Shown: positions 38,742-47,209, numbered from the stretch's first letter. The stretch: DNA of 64,000 bases from Acidobacteriota bacterium (GCA_003225175.1 QIBA01000033.1:49200-113199); one strand, 5' to 3'. Numbers and translations are program-made. The notes: generated by a model from the letters alone, not told the origin.

Positions 38742-39659
38742 TCAGGCTACCTTCAGTATCACCTTCCCATGTGTCCCGCCGGATTCACTAAGTTCCTGCG
38801 CTTCTTTCGCCTGGCTGAGGTTCATCGTCTGAGCCAGTCTGGGCTTCAAAGCGCCTTGCTCGACCAGCTTTGCGAGTTCCTTCAGGTCTGCCGCATTCTT
38901 GCGCATAAATACCATAACCGCATGGATGCCAGCCCGTTTTGCGGCTGCTTCATCGACTGGCTGAACCGTGGTGACGAGCACACCACCGGATTTCACCACC
39001 ATGTATGAGCGCACCAGAGTGTCGCCACCGACGAGATCGACCACCGCATCGACTTCGCCCGCCTTCTCCTCAAACCTCTCGCGCTGATAGTCAATCACCT
39101 CATCGACTCCGATGGACTTGAGGTATTCAATGTCGTCACCCGAAGCCGTGCCGATCACGCGGGCTCCAAAGTTCTTCGCAATCTGCGAGGCGAACGAGCC
39201 CACACCGCCGGCGGCGCCGTGTACCAAAATGGTCATGCCCGACTTCGCTTTCACGACGTCACGGATAACTTGCAGCGCCGTCGATCCAGCAGTCGGAAGC
39301 GCGGCTGCCGTGACGAAGTCCATCGATGCAGGCATCGCGGCGATTTCAGAAACCGAGGCCGCAACGTATTCTGCGTATGCGCCCTGCGCAAAACCAAACA
39401 CCCGATCCCCCGCTGCGAAGCGATCGACAGCCTTGCCGTGATCTGCCACTTCACCAGCGAAGTCCTGCCCGATGGTAAGCGGAAAGGATGCGGGCATCAC
39501 CTGCTTCAGATACCCCTGCCTGATCTTCCAATCGATTGGATTAACTCCGGCATCGTGAACTCGAACGAGAACCTGGTCGTCCGCGATGGATACTCGCTGC
39601 ACATCTTCCAGCTTCAATGTATCGGCATCCCCATACTGATGAATTCGAATGGCCTTCAT
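38742..39659 (-). CDS. NADP-dependent quinone-reductase-like oxidoreductase
   Basis: A 305-residue medium-chain dehydrogenase of the zinc-free quinone-oxidoreductase group. MKAIRIHQYGDADTLKLEDV opens it, GQDFAGEV near residue 60 and VHGAAGGVGSFASQIAKNFGA near 145 form the catalytic and NAD(P)-binding parts. The ATG at 39659 is preceded by GGAG; the frame extends upstream without support. Likely reduces enals or quinones; substrate unknown. It is divergent from the acyl-CoA dehydrogenase homologue across a 278-bp gap with a palindrome. Confidence 0.9.
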   Translation of the reverse strand: MKAIRIHQYGDADTLKLEDVQRVSIADDQVLVRVHDAGVNPIDWKIRQGYLKQVMPASFPLTIGQDFAGEVADHGKAVDRFAAGDRVFGFAQGAYAEYVAASVSEIAAMPASMDFVTAAALPTAGSTALQVIRDVVKAKSGMTILVHGAAGGVGSFASQIAKNFGARVIGTASGDDIEYLKSIGVDEVIDYQRERFEEKAGEVDAVVDLVGGDTLVRSYMVVKSGGVLVTTVQPVDEAAAKRAGIHAVMVFMRKNAADLKELAKLVEQGALKPRLAQTMNLSQAKEAQELSESGGTHGKVILKVA

Positions 39660-39760
39660 GCTGATCTCCATTGAGGAATTAAGGATGATGGGTTGGCTGT
39701 TGACTGCGGAGAGAAGTTGGCAACGCACAACTCAAGACCGTCGCCGTTGCGCATACCAAT

Positions 39761-39775
39761 ATACGCTCGGCGTAT
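39761..39775. promoter_or_regulatory. Candidate operator between divergent oxidoreductase genes
   Basis: ATACGC-TCG-GCGTAT is a perfect interrupted palindrome, the size of a dimeric repressor site. It lies about 100 bp upstream of the oxidoreductase start and 160 bp upstream of the acyl-CoA dehydrogenase start. No regulator gene is adjacent, so the binding protein is unknown. Confidence 0.4.
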
Positions 39776-39937
39776 GCTCTCGATGTGCCTGAATGCTGAA
39801 TGCTGCGGAGTTCCCGGTGGTGTCCCGAGTGGCACATCCGCTTGATGCTCCGAAAATTTGGCCGCGAAGCTTGATCCTGCACGCGCGGCTCAGCGTACAA
39901 TCTTGGCTCCGCTGCATATAGTGAAGACAGGTGCCTC

Positions 39938-41089
39938 ATGACTCATGAAGCAGCCGTTTCGAAAGCTCGCGAGCTGGCCAGTCGTGTACTGGCGCCAAGT
40001 GCAGGGCAAAACGACAAGGCGGGACGATTTTCCACGGAGGCGGTGGAATCACTCGGAGAGTCCGGGCTGCTCGGGCTTTTGTTATCCACGAATTCTGGCG
40101 GTTCAGGCCTGGGACCACGCACGTTTGCGGCTGTCACCGCCGCGCTCGCTGAGGCAGACGCTTCTGTCGCCATGGTGTATGTAATGCACATCATGGGCGC
40201 CGCCACGATCGCGGCAGCCCGTCCAAGCGCAGCTCAGGCACTCACGCCGATATTGCAGGAGATCGGCGCTGGCCGCCATTTAGCGACGCTCGCTTTCAGT
40301 GAAGCCGGCTCACGCAGTCATTTCTGGGCACCAATATCGCGAGCACATCGCAACGGTAGCGGCGTACGCATTAGCGCGAAGAAATCCTGGGTCACCAGCG
40401 CGGGCCATGCGCAGAGCTACATCGTTTCCGCGCTTGCGCCTGAGGGCGACGGACCTACCGACTCAACTCTTTATCTTCTTGCGGCAGGAACACGCGGCCT
40501 ATCCGTTGCCGGTCCATGGGACGGTTTGGGACTTCGCGCCAACGCCTCTGCGCCAATCGCACTCGAAGAGTGCGAAGTGCCATCCCATTTTCAACTCACG
40601 GACGACGGCGCAGGTTTTCCCGCGATGTTGAACATGGTGCTCCCGCTGTTCAATTTGGGATCAGCATCGGTGTCATTGGGATTGTGCCGAGCGGCGGTTG
40701 CAGGGACGGCCTCGCATCTGAAGACTGCAAAATTCGAGCACCTCGGCCAGAGCCTCGGCGAGAGCCTGCCTACGCTACGCGCGCAGCTCGCGACGATGCA
40801 GATCGAGACCGATGGGCTGTCGGCACGCATCGACGATTTAGTCGACCATCTTGAAAACCCGCGCGAGACCACCATGCTGCGCGTGCTTGAAGCCAAAGCC
40901 GCTGCCGGCGACGTCGCGATTAGCGTGACTTCAGCCGCAATGCGCGTTTGCGGCGGTGCGGCCTTCTCAAAACATTTGGGCATCGAGCGCCTCTTCCGCG
41001 ATGCGCACGCGGGCGCTGTGATGGCGCCAACCGGAGATGTTCTGCGCGAGTTCATCGGAAAGGCCCTTTTAGGCATGCCGCTCTTCTAG
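39938..41089 (+). CDS. Acyl-CoA dehydrogenase homologue
   Basis: A 383-residue flavoprotein-type acyl-CoA dehydrogenase fold: an N-terminal helical domain, the LAFSEAGSRSHF flavin/beta domain start near residue 120, KKSWVTSAGHAQ near 150, and a C-terminal helical domain. The C-terminal signature of catalytic short- and medium-chain enzymes (Y-E-G-T..E/I) is not seen; the equivalent stretch reads RDAHAGAVMAPTGDVL. It may therefore act on something other than acyl-CoA, as in the SfnB/DszC-like branches. A PhnD-like gene follows in the same direction. Confidence 0.85.
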   Translation: MTHEAAVSKARELASRVLAPSAGQNDKAGRFSTEAVESLGESGLLGLLLSTNSGGSGLGPRTFAAVTAALAEADASVAMVYVMHIMGAATIAAARPSAAQALTPILQEIGAGRHLATLAFSEAGSRSHFWAPISRAHRNGSGVRISAKKSWVTSAGHAQSYIVSALAPEGDGPTDSTLYLLAAGTRGLSVAGPWDGLGLRANASAPIALEECEVPSHFQLTDDGAGFPAMLNMVLPLFNLGSASVSLGLCRAAVAGTASHLKTAKFEHLGQSLGESLPTLRAQLATMQIETDGLSARIDDLVDHLENPRETTMLRVLEAKAAAGDVAISVTSAAMRVCGGAAFSKHLGIERLFRDAHAGAVMAPTGDVLREFIGKALLGMPLF

Positions 41090-41145
41090 ATGAGCGGCTG
41101 CGAAAAGCAAGAAAATATTTTTGTGAAATGCCGCCGTGGAGGCCT

Positions 41146-42000
41146 ATGCGCAAGACAATCTGGTTAGGAGCTGTTGCATACAATCCCAAAGTGGTCACGA
41201 TTTGGGAGGGGATGCGGGGATATTTTCATGAGGAAGCACATCTTGATGTTGAGGTCGTGCTGTTCCAGAGCTATGAGGCGCAGGTCCTCGCGCTGCTCGC
41301 TCAACCCGGCGAGGCGGTGCCGCGTATCGATATTGCCTGGAATACGAACCTGGCCTACCTGCAGGCAGATGAGTGGAGTGGCCACTCCTGTCGTGCAATC
41401 GCTATGCGCGACACCGATCTCGGCTGGATGACCACGATCATCGCCGTCAACGGAAGTCCCATTTCGACACTCGCGGATTTGAGAAATCGCACGCTCGCGC
41501 TCGGCAGCCGAGACAGCGGACACGCGGCGATCCTTCCTGTTCACTTCTTGGAGCAGCAAGGGATGTGCGAAGGAAGGGACTACCGAACGCTGCGCTTCGA
41601 CAGCGACGTCGGGAAACACGGCGATACCGGTACCAGCGAAGTGGAGGTCGTTCGCGCCGTTCTCGATGGTCGAGCCGACGCCGGCGCTATCGGCAGCCCA
41701 TTTTGGGACACCGTCCGCAAGGAGCGCCTGGTGCCGGAAAGAGGCCTCTGTGAGATATGGTCCTCTCCGGCGTACAACCATTGCATGTTCACGGCCCGGC
41801 CCGATCTTACCCTCGAACAGGAGCGCCGGTTTGTCGAAGCGCTCTTAGCTATGGACTACGAGAATCCAGTTCATCGCGCGATTCTCGATGCGGAAGGGCT
41901 GCAGCGCTGGGTAACGCCTCACCTCGATGGCTACTCGGCCTTGCGGCACGCGGCCGCGCAACAGGGATTGTTGCAGCAGGCATTGGCCAAATCGGCCTGA
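41146..42000 (+). CDS. PhnD/SsuA-like substrate-binding protein without a visible signal peptide
   Basis: A 284-residue periplasmic-binding-protein-fold product of the phosphonate/PhnD-type group. VAYNPKVVTIWEGMRGYF near the start, IDIAWNTNLAYLQ near 60, LRNRTLALGSRDSGHA near 115 and DAGAIGSPFWDT near 180 fit the two-lobe fold. No hydrophobic leader precedes it. A start at 41128 adds six residues and no signal. GGAGG lies 3 bases before the 41146 ATG, a close spacing. No ABC permease or ATPase is nearby, so it may be a cytosolic enzyme of this fold, like MqnA/MqnD or THI5. Confidence 0.8.
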   Translation: MRKTIWLGAVAYNPKVVTIWEGMRGYFHEEAHLDVEVVLFQSYEAQVLALLAQPGEAVPRIDIAWNTNLAYLQADEWSGHSCRAIAMRDTDLGWMTTIIAVNGSPISTLADLRNRTLALGSRDSGHAAILPVHFLEQQGMCEGRDYRTLRFDSDVGKHGDTGTSEVEVVRAVLDGRADAGAIGSPFWDTVRKERLVPERGLCEIWSSPAYNHCMFTARPDLTLEQERRFVEALLAMDYENPVHRAILDAEGLQRWVTPHLDGYSALRHAAAQQGLLQQALAKSA

Positions 42001-42054
42001 GAGGCTGAGGCGATCTGGCCTTACGAGCTTCAGAAAAATCATTCAGGCTTTAGA

Positions 42055-42083
42055 AAACGGCACGCCTTTGAGTCGTGCCGTTT
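42055..42083 (+). terminator. Hairpin after the PhnD-like gene
   Basis: AAACGGCACG and CGTGCCGTTT form a perfect 10-bp stem around a nine-base loop, between convergent genes. The A run on one side and T run on the other let it act in both directions. The 42084-42304 stretch shows no gene. Confidence 0.7.
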
Positions 42084-42304
42084 AGGCGAGTTCTATCGAT
42101 TGTCTTGGAGTGTTAGCGCCCGCTTGAGGTTGGAGCACGAAAGAAAGACTCAGCTCATCGGCTAAAGCTGTGCTGATTTGGAACGACTGCACGGCAAGGC
42201 TGAAGCCAGTGCCCTTCCCTAAGCGATTTTCACTTCAGTTGTCACACCATCTTTCCGCAGGCTCTTCAACCAGCCAGATTTTTGGCCGTAAGCGCGGACA
42301 AGCT

Positions 42305-43333
42305 TCACGCACAGTTAAAGATTCTCGCCAGTCTACTTGCGTGTTCGCCTTCGCGCTCGAAAGCGCGGCGGACGGCAGCGAAGGACTCAGCCAAAGGAAA
42401 GATGTCGTGCGTAACCAGCAGGTCGGCATCTTCCGCCCCCACCGGATGCCAGTACACACCATCAGCACTAATCGTGACTTCCGGCACCAGATCGGCTCGA
42501 CTGACGGCAACACCTTCGCTGGCAGCGCCGCGCAACGCCATACGGCGTATGACTCGGTCCTCTGCGGCAATCTTCTCTTCGTCGAGGAACTGACGGAACT
42601 CCTCAGCCTCGGCATCAGTTGAAACGGTTGCAGCCAGCCGCACTCTAAACCCCTGCGCACGAGCGTGCTGAATACCTGCGCGCGCTCGAGCCCATGTTCC
42701 GGACCCACGATGGAGGTCGTGCCGCCCTGGCGTTGGGCTGTCCAAGCTGATTTGCAGAACAATTCGCTGGCGAGGCAACGCTCGCAAGCCTTCCGCGCGA
42801 CGGCCGGTGAACAACATGCCATTGGTCAGCACAGTAGTGGGAGCGGCCGCAGCGCAGGCCAGCAGAATCTCGCCGATATCCTCGAGCAGAAACGGCTCGC
42901 CTCCAGTGACGAAAATTTCTTTCACCCCAAGTTCGGCAGCTTCACGCGCAATGCGCTGTACACGCTCGAGCCCCAGCTCTCGTCGCGGCGCGGTAGGCGA
43001 GGAACGCACACAGCAGTAGTCGCAATGCAGGTTGCAGTCGAAGTTGGTGTACAGCCAAAGGCGGGAACCGACCGGCCGATTTTCTTCGGCAGGCATTGCT
43101 GCAGTCCCAAAACGGAAAACCCACCGCGTGCGGCCATTTTCGGACGTGGTCTCCAGGAGTGGGTTTCCGGTGAATCGGCACCAGGTTTCCAACTCAGGTC
43201 CAATGCTCTCTTCGTCGCCGATCACCGCGACAAGATCGCCCGGCCTACCGCGGCGCAGAACAGAGATCAATTCCGGCAAGAGGCCAGACGCGAACGTCTT
43301 TCGCGCGATATCCAGATCGAACTTAGTCTTCAT
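42305..43333 (-). CDS. Radical SAM protein with N-terminal TusA-like domain
   Basis: A 342-residue protein. Residues ~5-75 align by eye with TusA/SirA (PGDLVAVIGDEESI, WCRFTGNPLLE, RTRWVFRFG), but the sulfur-carrier Cys-Pro motif at the start of the domain is replaced (KTFASGLLPEL). The radical SAM domain follows, with C100, C104 and C107 in C-x3-C-x2-C and GGEP at 144-147. No long C-terminal cysteine-rich (SPASM) domain is visible; only one Cys lies near the end. It is convergent with the binding-protein gene. Reaction unknown. Confidence 0.88.
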   Translation of the reverse strand: MKTKFDLDIARKTFASGLLPELISVLRRGRPGDLVAVIGDEESIGPELETWCRFTGNPLLETTSENGRTRWVFRFGTAAMPAEENRPVGSRLWLYTNFDCNLHCDYCCVRSSPTAPRRELGLERVQRIAREAAELGVKEIFVTGGEPFLLEDIGEILLACAAAAPTTVLTNGMLFTGRRAEGLRALPRQRIVLQISLDSPTPGRHDLHRGSGTWARARAGIQHARAQGFRVRLAATVSTDAEAEEFRQFLDEEKIAAEDRVIRRMALRGAASEGVAVSRADLVPEVTISADGVYWHPVGAEDADLLVTHDIFPLAESFAAVRRAFEREGEHASRLARIFNCA

Positions 43334-43394
43334 CGGAATCCGCGCATTTTACAGTTGCGAGAGCACGTGGAAATAGCTTTTTACTGCGCGCGAC

Positions 43395-44132
43395 TTATTG
43401 CGCTTTCACCCAGGTATTCGAACCGGTCAGCTTAACCGCCAGATCTGAGATGAAGATGTGCAGGGGCTTGCCGTCGGCGGTGCCGCGGTGCTCGGTTGAG
43501 ACAAGCACCGGACCTGCCTTTTTGTAGCCTGCCCAGCTGGCGATCACTAATTGTGGCGGCTTGGGCCCGCCGCGATGGTAGACGAGGTACTGCACGCGGT
43601 TGTCTTTGGCGACGTAGAGGTCCCAGGTGTCGCCGGGCGTGTACCCGCCAGCTTCCGCGGGATACTTCACTACGACCAGCCTGGCCGAGCCAGTTCCCAC
43701 CGGCAGTTTCTTCATACCTTCGTCGGTCACCGTAGCACTCTTGTCCCAGTAGGCATGGAAAGGAAAGATCAGCCAATAGTTATCGTTGACGAAAGCCGGT
43801 TCGACTTCGTTCTTCACGCTGTCTGGCTGGCTGCTGAGCTGAGACTCGATGTAAGTGGCCTTGACCGGCTTACCGTCTTTGTCTTTCCCCTCGTAAGAGA
43901 CTTTATTAGTCTTAGGCTCCCACTCCCAGTTGTGACTGAGTTTGAAGACTCCGGGGATTTCAGCATTCCAGGTGTAGCGGATAGCCTCGATTTGTCCAAA
44001 CGAGTCGAGACCGTACGTTTTAGCGATCTGCTCGAGAATCGGCGCGCGCTCTTGCGCCCACAAGTTCGAAGCAAGGAATAGCGCCGCAAAAAATAGGAAA
44101 CGGATCATCGTTGAACGGCCCAGCTTTGCCAT
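43395..44132 (-). CDS. Secreted hypothetical protein
   Basis: A 245-residue protein beginning at the ATG at 44132, which follows GAGGAGG. A signal peptide (TMIRFLFFAALFLASNLWA) is clear. The mature part is predicted beta-rich, with aromatic strands (YTWNAEIPGVFKLSHNWEWEP, YWLIFPFHAYWD, YTPGDTWDLYV) resembling acidobacterial outer-membrane lipoprotein-like or DUF6503-type proteins. Function unknown. It is followed on the minus strand by the radical SAM gene, 60 bases on, so co-transcription is possible. Confidence 0.75.
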   Translation of the reverse strand: MAKLGRSTMIRFLFFAALFLASNLWAQERAPILEQIAKTYGLDSFGQIEAIRYTWNAEIPGVFKLSHNWEWEPKTNKVSYEGKDKDGKPVKATYIESQLSSQPDSVKNEVEPAFVNDNYWLIFPFHAYWDKSATVTDEGMKKLPVGTGSARLVVVKYPAEAGGYTPGDTWDLYVAKDNRVQYLVYHRGGPKPPQLVIASWAGYKKAGPVLVSTEHRGTADGKPLHIFISDLAVKLTGSNTWVKAQ

Positions 44133-44220
44133 AGAGATCCTCCTCAATCAATGAAGTAAATGTCGCTTGGATGACGCACAAAGGTTCCCGGATACAAGAA
44201 TACATCTCGTGAAGTTGGCT

Positions 44221-45516
44221 TCACTCTACTTGGCTCGTTTGGCGTAGTAACGTCGCCGATCGTGTGATCCGGCGCAAAGCAAGAATTGCACCGGCCATTG
44301 CCAGGCATCCATATTCCAGCAGCATGACCCAAGCAGGAAGCGATCCCCACGGACGCCCAAGTGCGCGGAAGTGCCACATTATATATGTCGGGAAAATACT
44401 CACAGTCCAGAGCACAATCAGCAGTGTCGAAGCCGACGTCAGAAATGGCAGCAGCCAGAGAAGGTACCAGGGGAATACGACGGGTGCGCACCAGAGAGAT
44501 GCTGCCATTGGCCACGCAAACGTCTCCGGAGACCACTCGGTCGCTGCGCTTCTAAGCCAGGTTGCAGTCACTAATCCAACGAGCACTGCCAGCGCAGCTA
44601 ACCACTGCGGCGGCGCCACTCGATCGAGCGCTCCGAACACTGGACCATTAAAGCGGAAACTCTGCACGTACGCGCCGAGCGAGCCGACCGGAATACGGCC
44701 GTGACTCAGAAATGGAAGGTACAGAAGGGCGACGAGGCTAAGCGCTAGCACAGCGTCCCGAATGCGAACGCGCTTCCAGTAAAGAGGCAAAAGTACGATC
44801 GGCAGAAATTTAACTGCTACAGCTAGGGCAAATCCAACGGCCGCAGTCGCACGCCATCGGCGGAGCAGCGCAGCAGCGGACACGAGCAGCAATAGCGCGC
44901 CAACAATGTCAATATGACCGCTTCCCGCTACCTCAATCGCCAACAATGGATTCCACGCGAACGCCAGAACCAAGTGCTCGCCCTGCCGGCTAAAACGCAA
45001 GACATCGAACAACAAGAGAACAATAGCGAGCTCGCAAACCACAAATGCTACCTTCAGCGCAAACGCAGATTCGTGAATACCGGTAAAGGCACGGAAGAAG
45101 AGCTGCGCTCCCGCTGGATATGGACTCGGTAGATCCGGATTGTTCAAGGTGCGGGTTTCGGGAGTATGCAGCCCTTTAACGGAAGGATCGCCGGGAACGA
45201 CAAGATAAGGGTTGTAGCCGAGCCTCTGCAGGCGGCCATCCCAAACATATCGATGAATATCGTCATCCGCGCCCGGCGGCATCCGAAGAAATTCAATGTG
45301 CCACACAGCAGCCAGCAGGAGGCCAATGACGACAACGCGTCGGGAGAATCTTGGCCTGGCAAAAAACTCACGGATCGCTAAGAGGTACACGACGCCCGCA
45401 AGCGTCAATGAGGCCATGAAGTACGGTCCGCCTCTATCGCCGAAGTTGCGTGAGCAGATCGTCAGTGCCACGCACAACGTGGCGCCGAGGAGATGCACTC
45501 TCCACGCGGGGGTCAT
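44221..45516 (-). CDS. GT-C family polyprenol-phosphate-sugar mannosyltransferase-like protein (GT87/DUF2029)
   Basis: A 431-residue protein with about 11-12 membrane helices, starting 2 bases after the upstream gene's stop. RMPPGADDDIHRYVWDGRLQRLGYNPY near residue 80 holds the acidic catalytic loop of GT-C enzymes, and PYPAGAQLFF is also typical of the group. It should transfer a sugar from a polyprenyl-phosphate donor on the outer side of the membrane. The linked GT2 and DUF2064 enzymes could supply donor. The acceptor is unknown. Confidence 0.85.
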   Translation of the reverse strand: MTPAWRVHLLGATLCVALTICSRNFGDRGGPYFMASLTLAGVVYLLAIREFFARPRFSRRVVVIGLLLAAVWHIEFLRMPPGADDDIHRYVWDGRLQRLGYNPYLVVPGDPSVKGLHTPETRTLNNPDLPSPYPAGAQLFFRAFTGIHESAFALKVAFVVCELAIVLLLFDVLRFSRQGEHLVLAFAWNPLLAIEVAGSGHIDIVGALLLLVSAAALLRRWRATAAVGFALAVAVKFLPIVLLPLYWKRVRIRDAVLALSLVALLYLPFLSHGRIPVGSLGAYVQSFRFNGPVFGALDRVAPPQWLAALAVLVGLVTATWLRSAATEWSPETFAWPMAASLWCAPVVFPWYLLWLLPFLTSASTLLIVLWTVSIFPTYIMWHFRALGRPWGSLPAWVMLLEYGCLAMAGAILALRRITRSATLLRQTSQVE

Positions 45517-45518
45517 CT

Positions 45519-46250
45519 TCACATTTCTCCCGTGCCCGTACGCAATTGTGCTGCCGCAAGCTCCCACTCTTTAAGCCACCGTGCCGTGCGCGGCGCTCTT
45601 GCCGGAGCTTGGCGCAACTCCGCTGCCAGACGATCCAGGTCGTCAGCTACATCAATGTCCCAAAATGGATCTGCGAAACCCACCGTCAGCTCAAGAGCTC
45701 GTGCGCGTGATAGTAGCCTCTCCAGTGCGCTCGTGGTGCCCATTCCGTCGTGTGCAAAAAGCGTAGGATGCCCAGGCTTTGCCCCTACGAGATAGTAGCC
45801 TCCGTCGTGGGTCGGTCCCACGACCACGTCATGCGAGATGAGAGTTTCGAATGCATCTTCGAGAACCGAACGCGGCAGATGTGGACTGTCGCTGTTGAAG
45901 GCAATCGTCCGTCGGTGACGATCTCGCGCGAAGTGGGCAAACACTGAAGTGAGCCCCGCAGCCAGACCTTCACCTTTCTGCGCAACTACGTTTGCGTTTT
46001 CGCCTGCCAGCTGGGTCAACTCGCTCACATCGGACTCCGGGCACATAATGGCAACTTCCACATCGCCCAATGACCGCGCCAGTGTCAGCGTATCGTCGAG
46101 GAGACAGCAGTAAAAGGAAATGACATCTGTAGGAGAGAGGTTCGGAGTCAAACGCGTCTTAACTGTGCCGGGGCGTGGTGCCTTCGCCATAATCACCAGC
46201 ACACGGTCACTCCCTGAAGGATGCACCACCGTCTCGCTTGAAGATGTCAT
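45519..46250 (-). CDS. DUF2064/TIGR04282 nucleotidyl- or glycosyltransferase
   Basis: A 243-residue GT-A-like protein. VIMAKAPRPGTVKTRL near residue 20 is the nucleotide-binding start and FNSDSPHLPRSVL near 120 holds the metal-binding acidic pair; GPTHDGGYYLVG near 150 is conserved in DUF2064. Members carry the TIGR04282 'arsenosugar biosynthesis glycosyltransferase' name, but no arsenosugar genes are seen here. It lies between GT2 and GT-C genes in one operon. Confidence 0.88.
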   Translation of the reverse strand: MTSSSETVVHPSGSDRVLVIMAKAPRPGTVKTRLTPNLSPTDVISFYCCLLDDTLTLARSLGDVEVAIMCPESDVSELTQLAGENANVVAQKGEGLAAGLTSVFAHFARDRHRRTIAFNSDSPHLPRSVLEDAFETLISHDVVVGPTHDGGYYLVGAKPGHPTLFAHDGMGTTSALERLLSRARALELTVGFADPFWDIDVADDLDRLAAELRQAPARAPRTARWLKEWELAAAQLRTGTGEM

Positions 46251-46267
46251 AGATTTTGACGGGGAAC

Positions 46268-46975
46268 CTACGCCGGCCGCGGACTTCCGGCTCTCCGCTG
46301 CCGGAAATAGTATCTCGCGATCAAGCTGAGAATGAACCAGGCGGCGCCGATACTGCCCTTCAGCGTACCGCCGATCTTCGATTTTCCGATGCGCGGATAA
46401 TAGCTCACCGGGACTTCAACCACGCGGAATCCGCCCAGCGCGCCTTTGAGAATCATCTCAACCGCCCAGCCGTATGTGGTTTCCTCCAGCGCGAGTGAGC
46501 GAAGTACATCGGCACGTGCGGCCCGAAAAGGTCCAAGGTCGCTGATGTCAAGACCGTAGAGGAATCTGATCAGAGTGGCAGCGAGTCGGTTTCCAAACGC
46601 CTGATGCCAAGGCAGCGCCGCGGAAGCGCCGTGCTCGCCGATGCGGCCTCCGATCGTGATATCGGCAACTCCATTGCTGATTGGCGCTAAGAGAATGGGA
46701 AGTTCAGCGGGACGGTCGCTGTAGTCGCCGTCAAGGAAGACAACAACATCAGCCGCGCTGGTATTCGCCAGTCCTGTCAGACAGGCGCGTCCATATCCAC
46801 GACGCGGTTCCTGCACGACGCGCGCTCCCAGCTTCGCGGCGATTTCCGCCGTGCCATCGTTCGAGTTGCTGTCAACAACAATGACTTCGGTCGCGAGATC
46901 GGACGGAAGATCCGCAAGAACGCGCCCAATCGACTGTGCCTCATTGTGAGTAGGAATAATGACCGAGACTCGCAC
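46268..46975 (-). CDS. Family 2 glycosyltransferase, dolichyl-phosphate-mannose-synthase-like
   Basis: A 235-residue GT2 enzyme, taking the GTG at 46975; a TTG at 47011 would add 12 unlikely residues. VSVIIPTHNEAQSIG, the VVDSNSNDGT motif near residue 40 and FLDGDYSD near 85 are the catalytic sites. DISDLGPFRAARADVL near 150 is typical of polyprenyl-phosphate glycosyltransferases. One C-terminal hydrophobic segment may touch the membrane. It is first in a three-gene operon and could make the lipid-linked sugar used by the GT-C enzyme. Confidence 0.9.
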   Translation of the reverse strand: MRVSVIIPTHNEAQSIGRVLADLPSDLATEVIVVDSNSNDGTAEIAAKLGARVVQEPRRGYGRACLTGLANTSAADVVVFLDGDYSDRPAELPILLAPISNGVADITIGGRIGEHGASAALPWHQAFGNRLAATLIRFLYGLDISDLGPFRAARADVLRSLALEETTYGWAVEMILKGALGGFRVVEVPVSYYPRIGKSKIGGTLKGSIGAAWFILSLIARYYFRQRRAGSPRPA

Positions 46976-47014
46976 GTGAATTAAGACGATTTCAAAGTAG
47001 CTGTACGGCAATTG

Positions 47015-47167
47015 GGTGGAGCAGGCAGCTTCGGGCCTGCGTCGCTGCTAATGCTCATATTCTGGCTTTAACCTCTGGCGGTAAATTGGCTGCACCCAAT
47101 TTACCTCAGTAGCTGAATAGGTTTCTTTTCGGATTGTGAATGCAGGCCGGAATCGGCCTGCTCCACC
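47015..47167. repeat. Nested inverted repeat with an internal perfect hairpin
   Basis: The outer arms GGTGGAGCAGGC (47015-47026) and GCCTGCTCCACC (47156-47167) are perfect. Extended inward, about 23 of the first 26 positions pair. At the centre GGTAAATTGG (47080-47089) and CCAATTTACC (47096-47105) form a perfect 10-bp stem with loop CTGCAC. Non-coding, non-autonomous-element-like. It separates the glycosyltransferase operon from DoxX. Confidence 0.75.
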
Positions 47168-47209
47168 TATCAGCATATCGGGCATAGAGTGTGCGACCGC
47201 TTCGCTCGA

